A DNA stretch of 44,087 nucleotides from Entamoeba invadens IP1 (taxonomy: Eukaryota > Evosea > Mastigamoebida > Endamoebidae): NCBI RefSeq assembly GCF_000330505.1, contig NW_004440086.1, forward strand, positions 5,329-49,415. The letters are read 5' to 3'. Shown here piece after piece: positions 10,862 through 22,244 of this stretch. Position 1 is the first letter of the stretch; every line of letters starts with the position of its first letter. A model generated the notes under the pieces. That model did not search any database. It was not told the DNA's origin and was given only the letters and a program-made list of their open reading frames with translations. The position numbers and the translations under genes were made by a program.

Positions 10862-11116
10862 TACGGTCAAAAACGTCTATTTGTCGTAATTATAATTTTC
10901 GAACTTGCTTAATTGTCTCACAAATGGCCAACCATTTAAGTGTACGACAATCAATTATTTTGTTCTTGAATATGTAACTTTTGTTGAATTAAAAACTACA
11001 TTTTTTATAAAAATAAATTTCAATTTTAAAAAGAATTTTTTACAAAATTCACTCATTTACGACAAATAGATAATTTTTTCTGCTGGATTTACGACAAATA
11101 GACGCCTTTGACTGTA
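10862..11116. mobile_element. 255-bp MITE, mariner-type ends
   Basis: The ends are 28-base inverted repeats, TACGGTCAAAAACGTCTATT onward at 10862-10889 and the complement at 11089-11116, with three mismatches. TA sits at the outer edge of both, which fits a TA target duplication and ends starting C(A/G)GTCAAA. An extra copy of the inner motif TTACGACAAATAGA is at about 11057. There is no coding capacity. Confidence 0.75.
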
Positions 11117-11929
11117 TATGGGAGTAGAATAGCAGCTCGAGTCAAAGCTGATAAATGAACTACTTAAATAATATAATTAAGGCTTGGCTGATAAGATAAA
11201 AAGCGTTATAATAAATGTAACCAAGTGAAATTTGTTTATGATAAAGAATCAAATATACATATGAACAATTTACTAATGTTGATAATAAACAAATTTATTT
11301 TTTAAATTACATTGGTGTTGTCACTTAGATACGATTAAATATATTTTATAAATTTTATTAAAAATATTTTTTCTTTAATATTAATATAATCCATTTTGAG
11401 AGCAATTGAATTGATATCAAATGTTTGTGTATAGATGATCAACAATTTTACCCCCAAAATATTAAAAATTGTTGGATCTATTCTGAATCGGCATCCTGAA
11501 ATAAAATAATAAAAACAAAACAAACAAAAATCGATCTGTAAAACTGTATATTCACATGAAGAAAAACATTCACGTAATTGATTGCGACAATTCCCGCATC
11601 TTTTTTATAATGTCGACTTCACATCTCAAATATGTGAAAATCATCAAGTTGATATTAATGAATACTTGACTGGCAACTTCAATGTTTCGAAGAAAATATT
11701 GGTAAAGAAGAACTCTGTCTTGATTTTGGTACAACTTTTTGTCAAGAAGACTTAAAAATTATTGATGATACAAATGATGTAAATATAATATTGTTAACAC
11801 AAAAAACATCGAAAAGAAAAACGAAATATGTAAAGACTTATATGTACCAAATTTAATCATCAAAAAGTTAAAATCGTCTTTTGCTACAGATAAAACTATA
11901 TTATTTTTAATGAAAAACTTTTTTATTGG

Positions 11930-13590
11930 TTGTTTTCAACAAATGAGTTTGTTCAACAATCAGCTTCACGTCAGAATCAACTCAAATATATATGCGAGAA
12001 AGCTAATGAATTTTCTCGAATGAGAACTATAGAAAAAGAAGTGGATTCAAAAAGAAGAAAAATCGTTACTTATGATGATCTTGGAATGATTTTTGACATT
12101 AGTGAAGGACGCATCTCTCAATTAAAAGCAGTTGGACTAAAAATTCAATTGGGAATTTCCAGATCTAGAGGCGGACAATCAAAACTTACTTAAAAACAGC
12201 TTGATGAATTAAAAACTATTATTAAAAAAAGACTAAGATTTGGAAGAGTTGTGACAACTCATTTTGTCAAATGCTATCTTAATACGGCTTTTAAAGTAAG
12301 TTATACAAAACAAGGTATCTATAAATTGATGAACTCTATTGGACTCAAACAAGTCAAAGCCCAAATTGTAAAAGAATCGAGATTGGGAGTAGAACCAGTT
12401 GACATTTATAATTACTTCGAAAAAGTCTACGAGTGTCTGCAAAATATACCAGCCGAATTTATATTTAATTTTGATGAATCTGGACACAAATATTTTATTG
12501 ATATCAAAAATGCCAAGGTCTACATTCCAAAGTGTTTCGAGAGAACAAATATTAGATGTGCGTGTGATAAATCCGAGCGTAAAATATCTCACGTTGCCTG
12601 TATATGTGCTTCTGGAAGTAGATTAAAATCAGCTCTGATAATTCCAAACAAACAAATAAGTGTCGTGTTAAACAGATATGGTTATAATGAAAACAACGTC
12701 CACTTTATGTTCTCATCAAATAGTACGATGAATAGTGTTTTGTTTCGAGAATGGCTAGAAGAAGTCTTTATAATTGAAGTCAACAAAAAAGGACACTTTT
12801 AAATTATGAAGGGCAAGTAATTCTTTTCATGGATAACTGCAGTTCACATTGTGATTTACTTAATATTGAATACCTCCAAAACAACAACGTCATACCAATT
12901 TACTTCATTCCCAACTCAACTATTTTTTACAAATGTTGGATGTTGGAATATTTTCAATACAGAAAGCATTCAAACGTAACATGTCCATTGTTGACCTCGA
13001 TTTAGACGAAACATTACCAATGGAGTCAAATTTTCAGAAGCGAAGCTGGTTGAATGTAAAACTGAAATTATCAAAGACAATATCACAAAAACTATAGAAA
13101 TGTTCAAAATAAAGAAACAACAGCTCATGAATTATCTTGGATATAAGAAATCAAACGAAGAACTTCTTTATTTTCAAAGTCAAATGCTTGAAAGTAATGG
13201 TTACAAAACACAAACTCCAAAAGATGTTATTGCAAATGGTACAAAACTCAGTAAAATGTGCAACAATATTATAAACATACTAACGAGTTATGAGGAAGCA
13301 GCAACGACTATCAGAGTAATCAGTAGTTTCAGACAAGTGGGTATTGAACTGTATTGTGGAAAAATGGTAATTATTATTCAAAAGCCAATCCATTGTTGTC
13401 AAGAGAACTTTACAGACCGGTTGACATAATAAACGAATTATTGAGTTTTAAAGTAAGGAATATCGAAGAGTATAATGTGAAAATTAAAATTGATGGCGGA
13501 TTTCGAAAAATTGTTAATGTTGAAAGCGTGAAAAAAAAAGAATTCAAGAGCTTAAAAAGCAAAAAAAGGTGGAAAAATGAAACAAAATGA
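11930..13590 (+). pseudogene. pogo-like DDD transposase, degenerate
   Basis: Pieces of one transposase run in order. 11930-12193 includes a helix-turn-helix-like stretch near DDLGMIFDISEGRISQLKAV. An in-frame TAA at 12191-12193 follows, and then the same frame continues through 12251-12802 with the first Asp in FIFNFDESGH. After a frameshift near 12795 comes the second Asp in ILFMDNCSSHCD (about 12830). After another near 12930 comes MLDVGIFSIQKAF with the third Asp. Later segments 13100-13429 and 13354-13590 carry the C-terminal part and a lysine-rich tail. The motif set is that of the DDE_1 (pogo/Tigger) group, but the family differs from the two others in this window. Coding-like traces upstream (11540-11870) may be its lost N-terminus. 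No terminal inverted repeats were found. Confidence 0.75.
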
Positions 13591-13749
13591 AAGAGTATCT
13601 TTGGAGAAATTAGAAAAAAGAGGAGAAAAAGAGGAGAAAAAGTAAAAAGAAACTATAACAAAACACTCAAAAAGATTAACAAAAACGATAATTAACAACT
13701 CATAATTTGTTGATTTTAGCATGACATTAAACATGATGATCAAAATATA

Positions 13750-14297
13750 ACACATGAATATAGTTTATCAAAACGCTTATGTGTTTCAAATAGTCAAAAT
13801 AACACAAAATCATTTGCGGGAAAAAGTGTTACCAATATAAAGGAGTTTAAACTGCAAAGAGTGGGAAGTTTTGAATTGTGTGATTTTATCAATTCAATAC
13901 AACTTGGTTTAAATAGACACCACGTGTTTTGTTGTGATTGTTGGTGTTTGTTATTGTCATCGGTTAGAAATTTACCTGAAAACTTACTTCAATTTGATGT
14001 TGTATGTTTCCCTGCTTTCTTAAGGGGAAACCATTGGGCACTTTTGTTATTTCAGTTAAATAAAGACCGTGCATGGGTTTGTTAATACTACGATACTTTG
14101 AAATGTGGATCTTTTGAATACACAAAAATGCAACTAAAAACGTGTTATGTGATGATTTCCCTAGTAATTACAAATATTTTTTTAAAAGAGATTTTTCACT
14201 AATTTACTTTTAATCAATATTGTCCAAGCAACAAACTGGCACATGGGAATGTGGATATCGAATCGTTGAAGTTTTATATAAATTAAGTGTTGGTTAG
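13750..14297 (+). pseudogene. Ulp1-type (C48) cysteine protease relic
   Basis: The frame is open from 13750 to 14085, ending in GNHWALLLFQLNKDRAWVC, then TAA, then YYDTLK in the same frame. About 50 residues on, in another frame, comes QTGTWECGYRIVEVLY, ending at TAG 14295-14297. This is the Ulp1/SENP catalytic layout: His in HW, Asp in YYD, Gln, and Cys in ECGY. Such proteases remove SUMO-like modifiers in cells but are also carried by several transposon groups. There is no good start codon and at least one stop plus frameshifts, so it is dead. It lies 160 bases downstream of a transposase relic on the same strand, so it may have been cargo of that element, or a relic of an unrelated one. 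Confidence 0.65.
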
Positions 14298-16065
14298 AAA
14301 TTTGAAAACTGCTTGATTTATGAAGAAGAGTCTTTTTATTCATTCGGTGAATGGTTCTGTTCAAATTATGTGACAAAGTATCAACACAATGATTAATGAT
14401 TATCAAACTTGTTTATTAACAATTTTCAACGTTGAACCGTCGTGAAATAAGACAATCAATATTTATTCATTGAAAATATTATTGTTAAATTTGGTTTTAT
14501 TTTGTTTATTATTTTTTATTGAAATTTTAAATTATTATTTACCCTCTTTTTATTCATAAAACATTATATAAATCCAACCAATCATTTGGCATTTTTTAAA
14601 ACACTGTGTTTATGATTCAGTTATGTTTTTATATGTTCAGTTACACACCTGTAATATAAAATTTGCTTATTTTTATTTTTGTATTTCTCAGAACTTGTTA
14701 AATTATCCAATCAATTTGATAATTTAATAATATAGTTTGTTTTACCATATTTATTATATTAAAAATAAGTGGTCAATTCCCAGAAAAATAAATAAATATT
14801 CAAATACACTTTTAACAGTAAGTGTTTTTAAATGTTAATAAAGAGAAAAGTAAAATGCCAATTTACAAAATAATTATTAATTCGATTTAAAAGATTTTAA
14901 GATTACTAGGGTCGTGACAATCTCGAAGGTCACATTTAGTAAATAAACCATATATAATACTATTCGTATTACAATACAATTATATGACTATACTTCCTTT
15001 AATAATGATTATAGTTTTTATAATTATAAATTTTAATAAATTTAAAAACATTAAAACACAAAATATTAAGAACATTTATTATTGATTTCAAATATAATTT
15101 CATTATGATAATAGAACATTAATTCTATGATGTAATTAAAAACAAAAAATACACAAAATTCAATAGACAATTTTGCCATTGTACATTTATTCAAATTTTT
15201 GTATACAAAAGAATAAAATTTAAAAAGTGTGTGGCTTTCTTTTCAAAACAAAAATTATCAATTTTTACCGTTATAATTTTTTAAACAAAAATAGTTTTTT
15301 AGGTAATTTGCCAAAAATACCACGATAGTGGACAATGCTATTTTTGCAAATACAATCTTTTTTACAAATATTAATAAAACAGGAAGTTATATATCAATAG
15401 TTCAAAAATTGCAAAATCAACCCAATAATACACACAACAATGCTACAAAAACATAATTAAAAATAAAAAGATAAATAAAATAACATGTTACAGAACCATT
15501 TAAATTTATTCAATTTTGCACAATAATAAACAAATATACCGAAAATTTTAATTTAATCATAATGACGAATGTTTAAAAAATAATTGTACTATATTACTAT
15601 TGAAAACAAAACAATAACAACTATGATAAATAATACATTTTCAAAAAATAATCTTTATGGAATTTAAGCATTTTTTCAACAAAAAAGTTTTTCCTTTTTT
15701 ATGTTAATAACAAACAATAAATAATCTATTAAACAACTTGCTCTTTCTTATTTTTTTTCTGTGAGTTATCCTGATATTTCGAACCCGCTTGGTATTTGCA
15801 ACAACATCAAGATTAACTCTAAATTCAGTGTGTTTACGCATAATGCAAACATTATGTTATGGTATGCACCTGTTTTTCAGTAAAGATATATTTGGATCTT
15901 AATGGTAAATATTCAAATGTGTAATTGTGTTTATTAATAATAATAATATGAGAGATTGAGGTTTAGTCTTGAGTCGAAACAATTCTCAAATCTTATTTTC
16001 GATTTTTAAAAACATTAAAAAACTTGTTTTATAATTTATATTATTTTTTTACAATACAGTATGGT
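14298..16065. other. long AT-rich interval, nothing recognised
   Basis: No coding frame or RNA gene could be supported. Confidence 0.5.
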
Positions 16066-16130
16066 CAAAGGACGTCCTTCTGCCTATTTTCCTATCCTTC
16101 ATCACCTTGTCCGTCTTTTCTCTTTATTAT
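16066..16130. repeat. partial copy of the GGAC/GTCC element
   Basis: CAAAGGACGTCCTTCTGCCT and the next 45 bases align with 10765-10829 (shared order: GGACGTC, TTC.GCCTAT, TCC.TATCCTTC, TGTCCGTC, TTTCTCTTTAT). Only the right half of the island is present. Confidence 0.6.
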
Positions 16131-16205
16131 TTATAAAAAACGTATTTGCTTAGTATTTTTAACTCAACTAATGTCAATAAAATAAAATATATTTTAAAAT
16201 TATTT

Positions 16206-17090
16206 TTAATCACAGTCGTACGTGTAAGTGACATCATCAAATTCCAATTTTTTCAACTTTTCTCCATTGATAAAAAAGAATCCAGACCCATACTGGCAAT
16301 AATCAACTTTACTCCATTCATTCTTATAATATCGTGGCTCATCTCTTTTATATTCTTCCGACGCCAGTTGTAATAAGAGAACTTCTTTTGTATTTCTATC
16401 GTCTTTGTAAACAGTTTCATCAATAAAATTAGGGCATCCCCCATAATGTGTTTTAACAGCAGTCAAAGATTCGGTAGCTTTAAATACGTCATTTTCAATA
16501 TCCCATGTATTGACTGAGTATTTTAGTGCAAGTTTTTCAAAGAGTTTGTCTCTGTCTTCTGGTAGTGCAAAAGTCTCTCCTATTTTCCCCATAAGTCTGA
16601 AAGCTCCTTTGAACGGCAAGTCCTCTTCCTGTACATTCTTCAATGTGTCTATGACACTCTGAGGCACGCTTTGGTTTAAGTCCAATGACACTGTTTTGTG
16701 ATAAATCAATTTGCTGTGTTTAGTCCCATATAATTCGTCTGTTCCTATGAAAAATTGGAGGAGGCCCTCTGTCGGAAAATTCTCCAATTTTGGCATTTCA
16801 GAGTAATTGATTTGACACAAAAGAATCAACGGTTGACCATCTGCCATTGGATATTCCATGCCATTTGGAAAATAGGGAACACCACCAACACAACTGTTTA
16901 TTGGCGTCAGTCCGTCATCAACTTCTAAATCTAAAAGAACTCCATCTTTCTTGTATTTCATCATCAACTCACCAACTATCTTTTGCAATATGTCTGCCGG
17001 AATTTTATTGTCTGGAATGTTATATTCGTTAATTTTTTGGATATTTTCAGCATGTAAAGGCGTTGTGGCATCACAAGAAGAGGTGTTCAT
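16206..17090 (-). CDS. YwqG/DUF1963 family protein
   Basis: A protein of 294 residues starting at the ATG 17090 (reading begins MNTSSCDATT). The upstream seven codons have no ATG and are not needed. The family signature is clear: CVGGVPYFPNGMEYP, then LILLCQINYSEMPKLENFP followed by LLQFFIG in the first half, and HYGGCPNFIDE, VLLLQLASE, GSGFFFINGEKL and a closing DVTYTYDC in the second half. This family is common in bacteria and scattered in protists, with no established activity. It is presumably cytosolic, as no signal peptide or membrane segment is seen. The gene is unbroken and stands alone. The sporadic distribution of the family makes an old transfer from bacteria possible, but this window does not show it. 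Confidence 0.88.
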   Translation of the reverse strand: MNTSSCDATTPLHAENIQKINEYNIPDNKIPADILQKIVGELMMKYKKDGVLLDLEVDDGLTPINSCVGGVPYFPNGMEYPMADGQPLILLCQINYSEMPKLENFPTEGLLQFFIGTDELYGTKHSKLIYHKTVSLDLNQSVPQSVIDTLKNVQEEDLPFKGAFRLMGKIGETFALPEDRDKLFEKLALKYSVNTWDIENDVFKATESLTAVKTHYGGCPNFIDETVYKDDRNTKEVLLLQLASEEYKRDEPRYYKNEWSKVDYCQYGSGFFFINGEKLKKLEFDDVTYTYDCD

Positions 17091-17125
17091 TGTGTTTTTT
17101 TCAAATGTCAAAATTTTAAAGTTAT

Positions 17126-17133
17126 TTTAAATA
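17126..17133 (-). promoter_or_regulatory. TATA-like box of the DUF1963 gene
   Basis: On the minus strand this reads TATTTAAA, matching the Entamoeba TATA-like core (TATTTAAA). It is about 36 bases before the ATG, as expected for the very short leaders of this genus. Confidence 0.5.
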
Positions 17134-18451
17134 AAAATTTCATGTTTTGTTTGTTTTTAAAACAAATAATAATTAAATAATTCAATTAACTATGAATTAT
17201 AAAGATTTTAATTCAAAAAATCTTATTGTTTATTTAGTAAAAATACCTTAATAGTAATTTTTGAGAATTATTTACAAATTATTTTATATTATTCAATTTA
17301 CAACAAAATAAATTAATTAAATTCTCATTGTAGTTTCAAATTATTATTGTTGGGAGTATCCAAAACAGATTCACTATCAAGTACATTTCAACTACCTTGA
17401 ATGTCATTGTTATTGAATATATAGATTAATATATACATTACATATAACAAACATGTTCACTTATTGTTGTAATACATTTTATAACACAGTTTGTTGTTTC
17501 AATTTATTGATAAGATAATAGTTTGCTGGCTTGTCTGTTTTGCGTTTTTTAATTCTTCGTAGCACGTTCCGTTGTTTTTATCCAACGTATTGGTGTTATT
17601 GTTTCAACTTTTTTACTAAAAATCCATCTAAAATTTAATTTGATTATTTTTGAGATGTGAACAAAAATTCTGAGTTGGTGAAAAACAATTTTGAAAAATA
17701 ATACAAACTATTTATATATTGTTTCATAATTGTTTTATCGGTTGATATATATATATAATTTATTAATAGTATGTTTATAAATATTATGTAATTTTGAAAT
17801 TTTAAATGGCATTAATGTATGTAATTATGGTTTAAATTGTTATGTTAAAAAATAAAAATAAAATGAAATTATTATTCAATTAGAATTATTTAATATTTAC
17901 TTACATATGGTTATATATTCTCATTATGAAATGAGAATTGAATATGATAATATAATATAATAAAAAGTATAATTTTAATTAAATATTGAAAATAACAATT
18001 ATTAATTATTTGATAATTAAATATTATAATTTATACATATAAATTTATTGGTTTTAAAACAATTGTCTTTTATCAAGTTTATTTTTACATATTATTATGA
18101 TTATAATATATATAATATTTTTTTAATGTTTTTAAAGTTTATCTTTAATAAAGCTAGAATAAACAGGACTATTATAATAATACTATTAATATTAATAGTT
18201 TTATTGATATTTTACTTGATTTACTTTTAGGTTTTTTAATAAAATTAATTATTTATTATGAATTAAAGGTTGATTATTTTAAGTATTTTTGGTTTTTTAT
18301 AAATATACATTGTTTTTTAACTTTATTTTGTTTATACATCCCATTATTTTTTAAATAAAACAATTGATAATAGATTAAAACAACTAATTTATTAATAATG
18401 ATTCCCAAAATTCAACTTATTTTTATCTCATTTTTTGTTTTAAATAATATA
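17134..18451. other. AT-rich interval, nothing recognised
   Basis: Composed mostly of A/T runs. The open frame at 18048-18230 is a low-complexity hydrophobic translation and is not supported. Confidence 0.5.
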
Positions 18452-18768
18452 AACTGTTTTTCAAAAGTCTGTACCGAAGTGACCCGAAAATTTGCTTTTA
18501 TTTTGAGTATTATTTTTGGGAAACTAATTTTTTGTCATAAAATTTAATTATTTTTTTGAGTAAAATAGAAAAAAAACGGTCTTCAAAATAATTTTTTTAC
18601 TTGAAGAATTTTAAGAATAAAAAACTTCCATATAAAATATGAAATAATGGCATTTTTGTTTTATAAAAACACACAAATAATCCCAAAAGTGCAATTTCAA
18701 AAAAACTGATAATTATTATATGTCAAAACCTTCAGAGTCAAACCTTTATTTTTCAGAAAAAGAAAAAA

Positions 18769-19087
18769 ATGGCAAGAGCAAAAGCGTTGCTCGAAGAAAA
18801 TTATTCTTACGGTGCCGTCGCAAAAATAGTCGGAATTTCAAAAACCACAGTATCTGAATTAAAAAGAGGGGGAGAGGCAAAACCGAAAAAAATTGGGTCG
18901 ACCAAAAAAAGTGTCCAGGGAACATATTCAAATTGTAGTAAAACAAACAATTGATCATCCATTGTCTTCTTCATTTTTGGTTTCACATGATGTTACACTT
19001 TCCCCCTCTTCTGTTTGGCGAAAAAGAAAAAATGAAAGATTTATTTATGCTAAACAAATAAAACGACCAAACATGACAGATAAACAC
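18769..19087 (+). pseudogene. Tc1/mariner transposase, 5' half
   Basis: Starts at the ATG 18769 with a helix-turn-helix (NYSYGAVAKIVGISKTTVSE), the paired-type DNA-binding region of Tc1 enzymes. At 18886-18892 a run of seven A shifts the frame. The continuation reads GRPKKVSREHIQIVVK and then SSVWRKRKNE and KRPNMTDKH, where the MULE enters. One A fewer would join the frames. The GRPK-type motif between the two DNA-binding subdomains is typical. The gene resumes at 22245. Confidence 0.85.
19079..19087. repeat. target-site duplication of the MULE, left copy
   Basis: GATAAACAC. The right copy at 22245-22253 is GATGAACAC. Both encode Asp-(Lys/Glu)-His in the same transposase frame. Confidence 0.8.
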
Positions 19088-19800
19088 GAGAGGGTGACAT
19101 TTTGCCAAACGACATTTTACCAAAAAATAATAAGAAATTTCTTAATTATTCTTTAACAAAGAAAATTTTAAAAATAATTCATTGTTGTATTTTTGTCAAG
19201 TTTTTATAAAAATATATTTTTGTCGACAATAAATAAATTGTAAATATGAATAAATATATTTATATATTATTACAACTTTGTGTATTTTGTTTTTATTTTA
19301 CGCTATTAAATCTTATAAAATAGAAATATTACTTGAACTAGTAACTTTGGTTATACATACAATATTTTGGTATTCTTTTTAAAGCAACAAATAAAAATAC
19401 ACAACTTAACGTTCATGTAAATTCACACTTTGTATTATTGGAAAAATCTCATAAGTATTATTTTTGTTTAAACAAAAATACTTGATTCAATTAACCAAAC
19501 AATTTATAAACAATTGTTATCAAATTTTTAAATAAAATAATATTTTATTAATTAGTATATAATTTAATGATGTATTTTTCAAAAGTGAATTTGAAATACA
19601 CTTTGTTTAAATAACCATTTGTATTCAAAAATTTATTTTTAACATGTTTTATGTAAAAATATACCAATTTTAAAGTTCTTTATTGTGTTTATATGATGTC
19701 ATTTGAATTACTTCGGTTCTATTATAATCACTACAACCCGAATTATTAAAATTGAATTATCATTTTATTAACTTTTATTAACTTTATTTCATTAAAATAT
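19088..19800. repeat. left long terminal inverted repeat of the MULE
   Basis: Mirror copy of about 21549-22244. The length (about 700 bases) is unusual for an otherwise 3.2-kb element. Confidence 0.85.
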
Positions 19801-19902
19801 TAAAAAAATAATCGTTTATTTTTTCATTTATGTATTTATATTACTTCATTGGTTTTGTATTTTTAATTATAAATACAACATCAAAACTAATATATAACAA
19901 GA

Positions 19903-21532
19903 ATGAGCATCAAAAGCACAAGGGGAAAAGAATTGCCTATTTATGATGGTTATTTGTTTCATACCATAGACAAAGAAAGAACACACTTTCGCTGCTCTTG
20001 TCGAAAGTGTAAAGTGACTATAATAAAAAACACAGATGGAAGTTATCATTATGGCAAAACAACAACTCACATTCACGAAAAACAAGATTTACGCAGAAAA
20101 AATCATTTAAATTTTATCAAAAATGACTTACAAACTTCACCAACAAATAAATAACAATGAAATCACTTATAACAAAATACAAAAGAGGTTCTATAGGAAT
20201 AACACAATCGACATTAGAACGCTTTGTTCAAAAAAACAAAGTACACAAAATTGAACCAAATTCATATGATGATATTATAATAAGTGTTGGCGAATTAAAA
20301 TTATTATTCAAAGATGAGCAAAATGGAATACTTATATTTGGAAATAGCGAACAATTGACAATGTTAGCAAGATGCAAAGAAGTGTTTATGGATGGGACTT
20401 TCCGGAGTTGCCCCAAACAATTTTATCAGCTATATACACTGCATTGTCAATTACAAAACAACCAAACATTTCCGGCAATTCACTGTTTGTTGAAAAACAA
20501 AACTTTAAATACATATGAAACACTTTTTAATGCCATTGAATGCTTGCTAAAAGAAATCAACTAAAATTATACTTGTTTTGGAAGAAACGTTGTTGTTGTG
20601 ACTGACTTTGAGAATTCGCTTATCGCCGTTTTAAGAAAATACAAAACTTTTAATCTAGAGCACAAAGGATGCCTTTTTCATCAACGTCAAGCCATACTAA
20701 AGTTTATCAATAATGCTGGTCTTAAATGTGAGTATTCTTTAAATACGGAATTCAAAGATGCAGTGAAAATATTGGAGTCCGTGTGCTTTTTGAAAGAATA
20801 ATATATTAGTCAAACAGTTGGTATTTTAACGGCGTGGTATTCTCATGTACCTTCATTTGGGATAGTTGTGGAATACTTCAAAAAAGTGTGGATAAATGGC
20901 GCGTTTCCCATTTCATTGTGGTGTCAATTTATGAGAAAAAAGAGGACTAATAATGATTTTGAGTCTTACCACGCCGCGCTCACCAGGAGGCTTGAGTTCG
21001 TGAAACCTGGTTTTTGGAAGTTAGTTGAAAAAATTGGAGAAGTGATAGAAGAGGTTAATAAAGATCTAAAAAACATAAAAACGGACATTATAAAAAATCA
21101 AACAGTAAAGTTGAAATAATATATAATACACTTAAAAATTTAACAACAAATTATTACTGTTGTGAAATCAATTTAAATTGTTTTCTCGAAAAGGTAAGTG
21201 TGTTATTTGATGGTTTGAATCATAAAGTTTACTTCGAAGTCGAAAATTGTGAACAAAACGAGACGGAACATGTTACAAAAGAAAATTGTGTAGATTGTAT
21301 CAATGAAAATGTTGTTGGTATAAACACTTCAACAAATGGTGATATGTTTGAACGTAAAGACTTTATCCAACAAACAAGACTTGAAAATAAAAATCCAACT
21401 AAAATTGTTGATATTCAAAATACAAAGAAAAAAAATATACGTGAAAAAAAGCCTAGAAAAAAAAGAAGATCTGTAATCCAAGAAATCAAAAAAGAGTGTA
21501 GAAAAAACAAAAACAAAAAAATAATTAATTAA
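19903..21532 (+). pseudogene. FLYWCH-MULE transposase, broken
   Basis: 19903-20154 is a FLYWCH-type zinc finger (FRCSCRKCKVTI, then HYGKTTTHIH), the DNA-binding module commonly fused to MULE transposases. After a frame change at 20154 the next frame runs from 20157 to 21119 with in-frame TAA codons at 20562 and 20799. It contains the MULE catalytic set: VFMDGTFRSCPKQFYQLYT (first Asp), VVVTDFENS with CLFHQRQAI (second Asp), and WCQFMRKKRTNNDFESYHAA (Glu). A third frame (21200-21532) gives the lysine-rich C-terminus. An intact ancestor would be about 530 residues. Two stops and two frame changes make it inactive. Confidence 0.85.
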
Positions 21533-21548
21533 TTTAATTTTTATATAT

Positions 21549-22244
21549 ATTTTAATGAAATAAAGTTAATAAAAGATAATAAAATGATAATTCAATTTTA
21601 ATAATTCGGGTTGTAGTGATTATAATAGAACCGAAGTAATTCAAATGACATCATATAAACACAATAAAGAACTTTAAATTTGGTATATTTTTACATAAAA
21701 CATGTTAAAAATAAATTTTTGAATACAAATGGTTATTTAAACAAATTGCATTTCAAATTCACTTTTGAAAAATACATCATTAAATTATATACTAATTAAT
21801 TAAATATTATTTAATTTATAAATTTGATAACAATTGTTTATAAATTGTTTGGTTAATTGAATCAAGTATTTTTGTTTAAACAAAAATAATACTTATGAGA
21901 TTTTTCCAATAATACAAAGTGTGAATTTACATGAACGTTAAGTTGTGTATTTTTATTTGTTGCTTTAAAAAGAATACCAAAATATTGTATGTATAACCAA
22001 AGTTACTAGTTCAAGTAATATTTCTATTTTATAAGATTTAATAGCGTAAAATAAAAACAAAATACACAAAGTTGTAATAATATATAAATATATTTATTCA
22101 TATTTACAATTTATTTATTGTCGACAAAAATATATTTTTATAAAAACTTGACAAAAATACAACAATGAATTATTTTTAAAATTTTCTTTGTTAAAGAATA
22201 ATTAAGAAATTTCTTATTATTTTTTGGTAAAATGTCGTCATCCC
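21549..22244. repeat. right long terminal inverted repeat of the MULE
   Basis: Mirror copy of 19088-19800. It begins a few bases after the stop codon of the transposase tail. Confidence 0.85.

Larger units (their letters stand above)
19088..22244 (+). mobile_element. MULE with about 700-bp TIRs, inserted in the mariner transposase
   Basis: Terminal inverted repeats run from 19088 to about 19800 and from about 21549 to 22244, near-identical mirror images. For example CACTACAACCCGAATTATTA at 19728 is mirrored by TAATAATTCGGGTTGTAGTG at 21599. A small indel near the left tip (an extra CATTTTGCCAAA) separates the two ends. The 9-bp flanking duplication is the size expected for Mutator-like elements. 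The inner 1.75 kb codes for a FLYWCH zinc finger and a MULE transposase, both broken. Confidence 0.9.

Noticed and set aside
11335..11523. 62-codon minus-strand frame (ISGCRFRIDPTIFNILGVK)
   Set aside because: Slightly protein-like but without motif or context. Not strong enough to call.
18048..18230. 60-codon hydrophobic plus-strand frame
   Set aside because: Low-complexity Ile/Leu/Phe translation of A/T runs. Such frames arise by chance at this composition.
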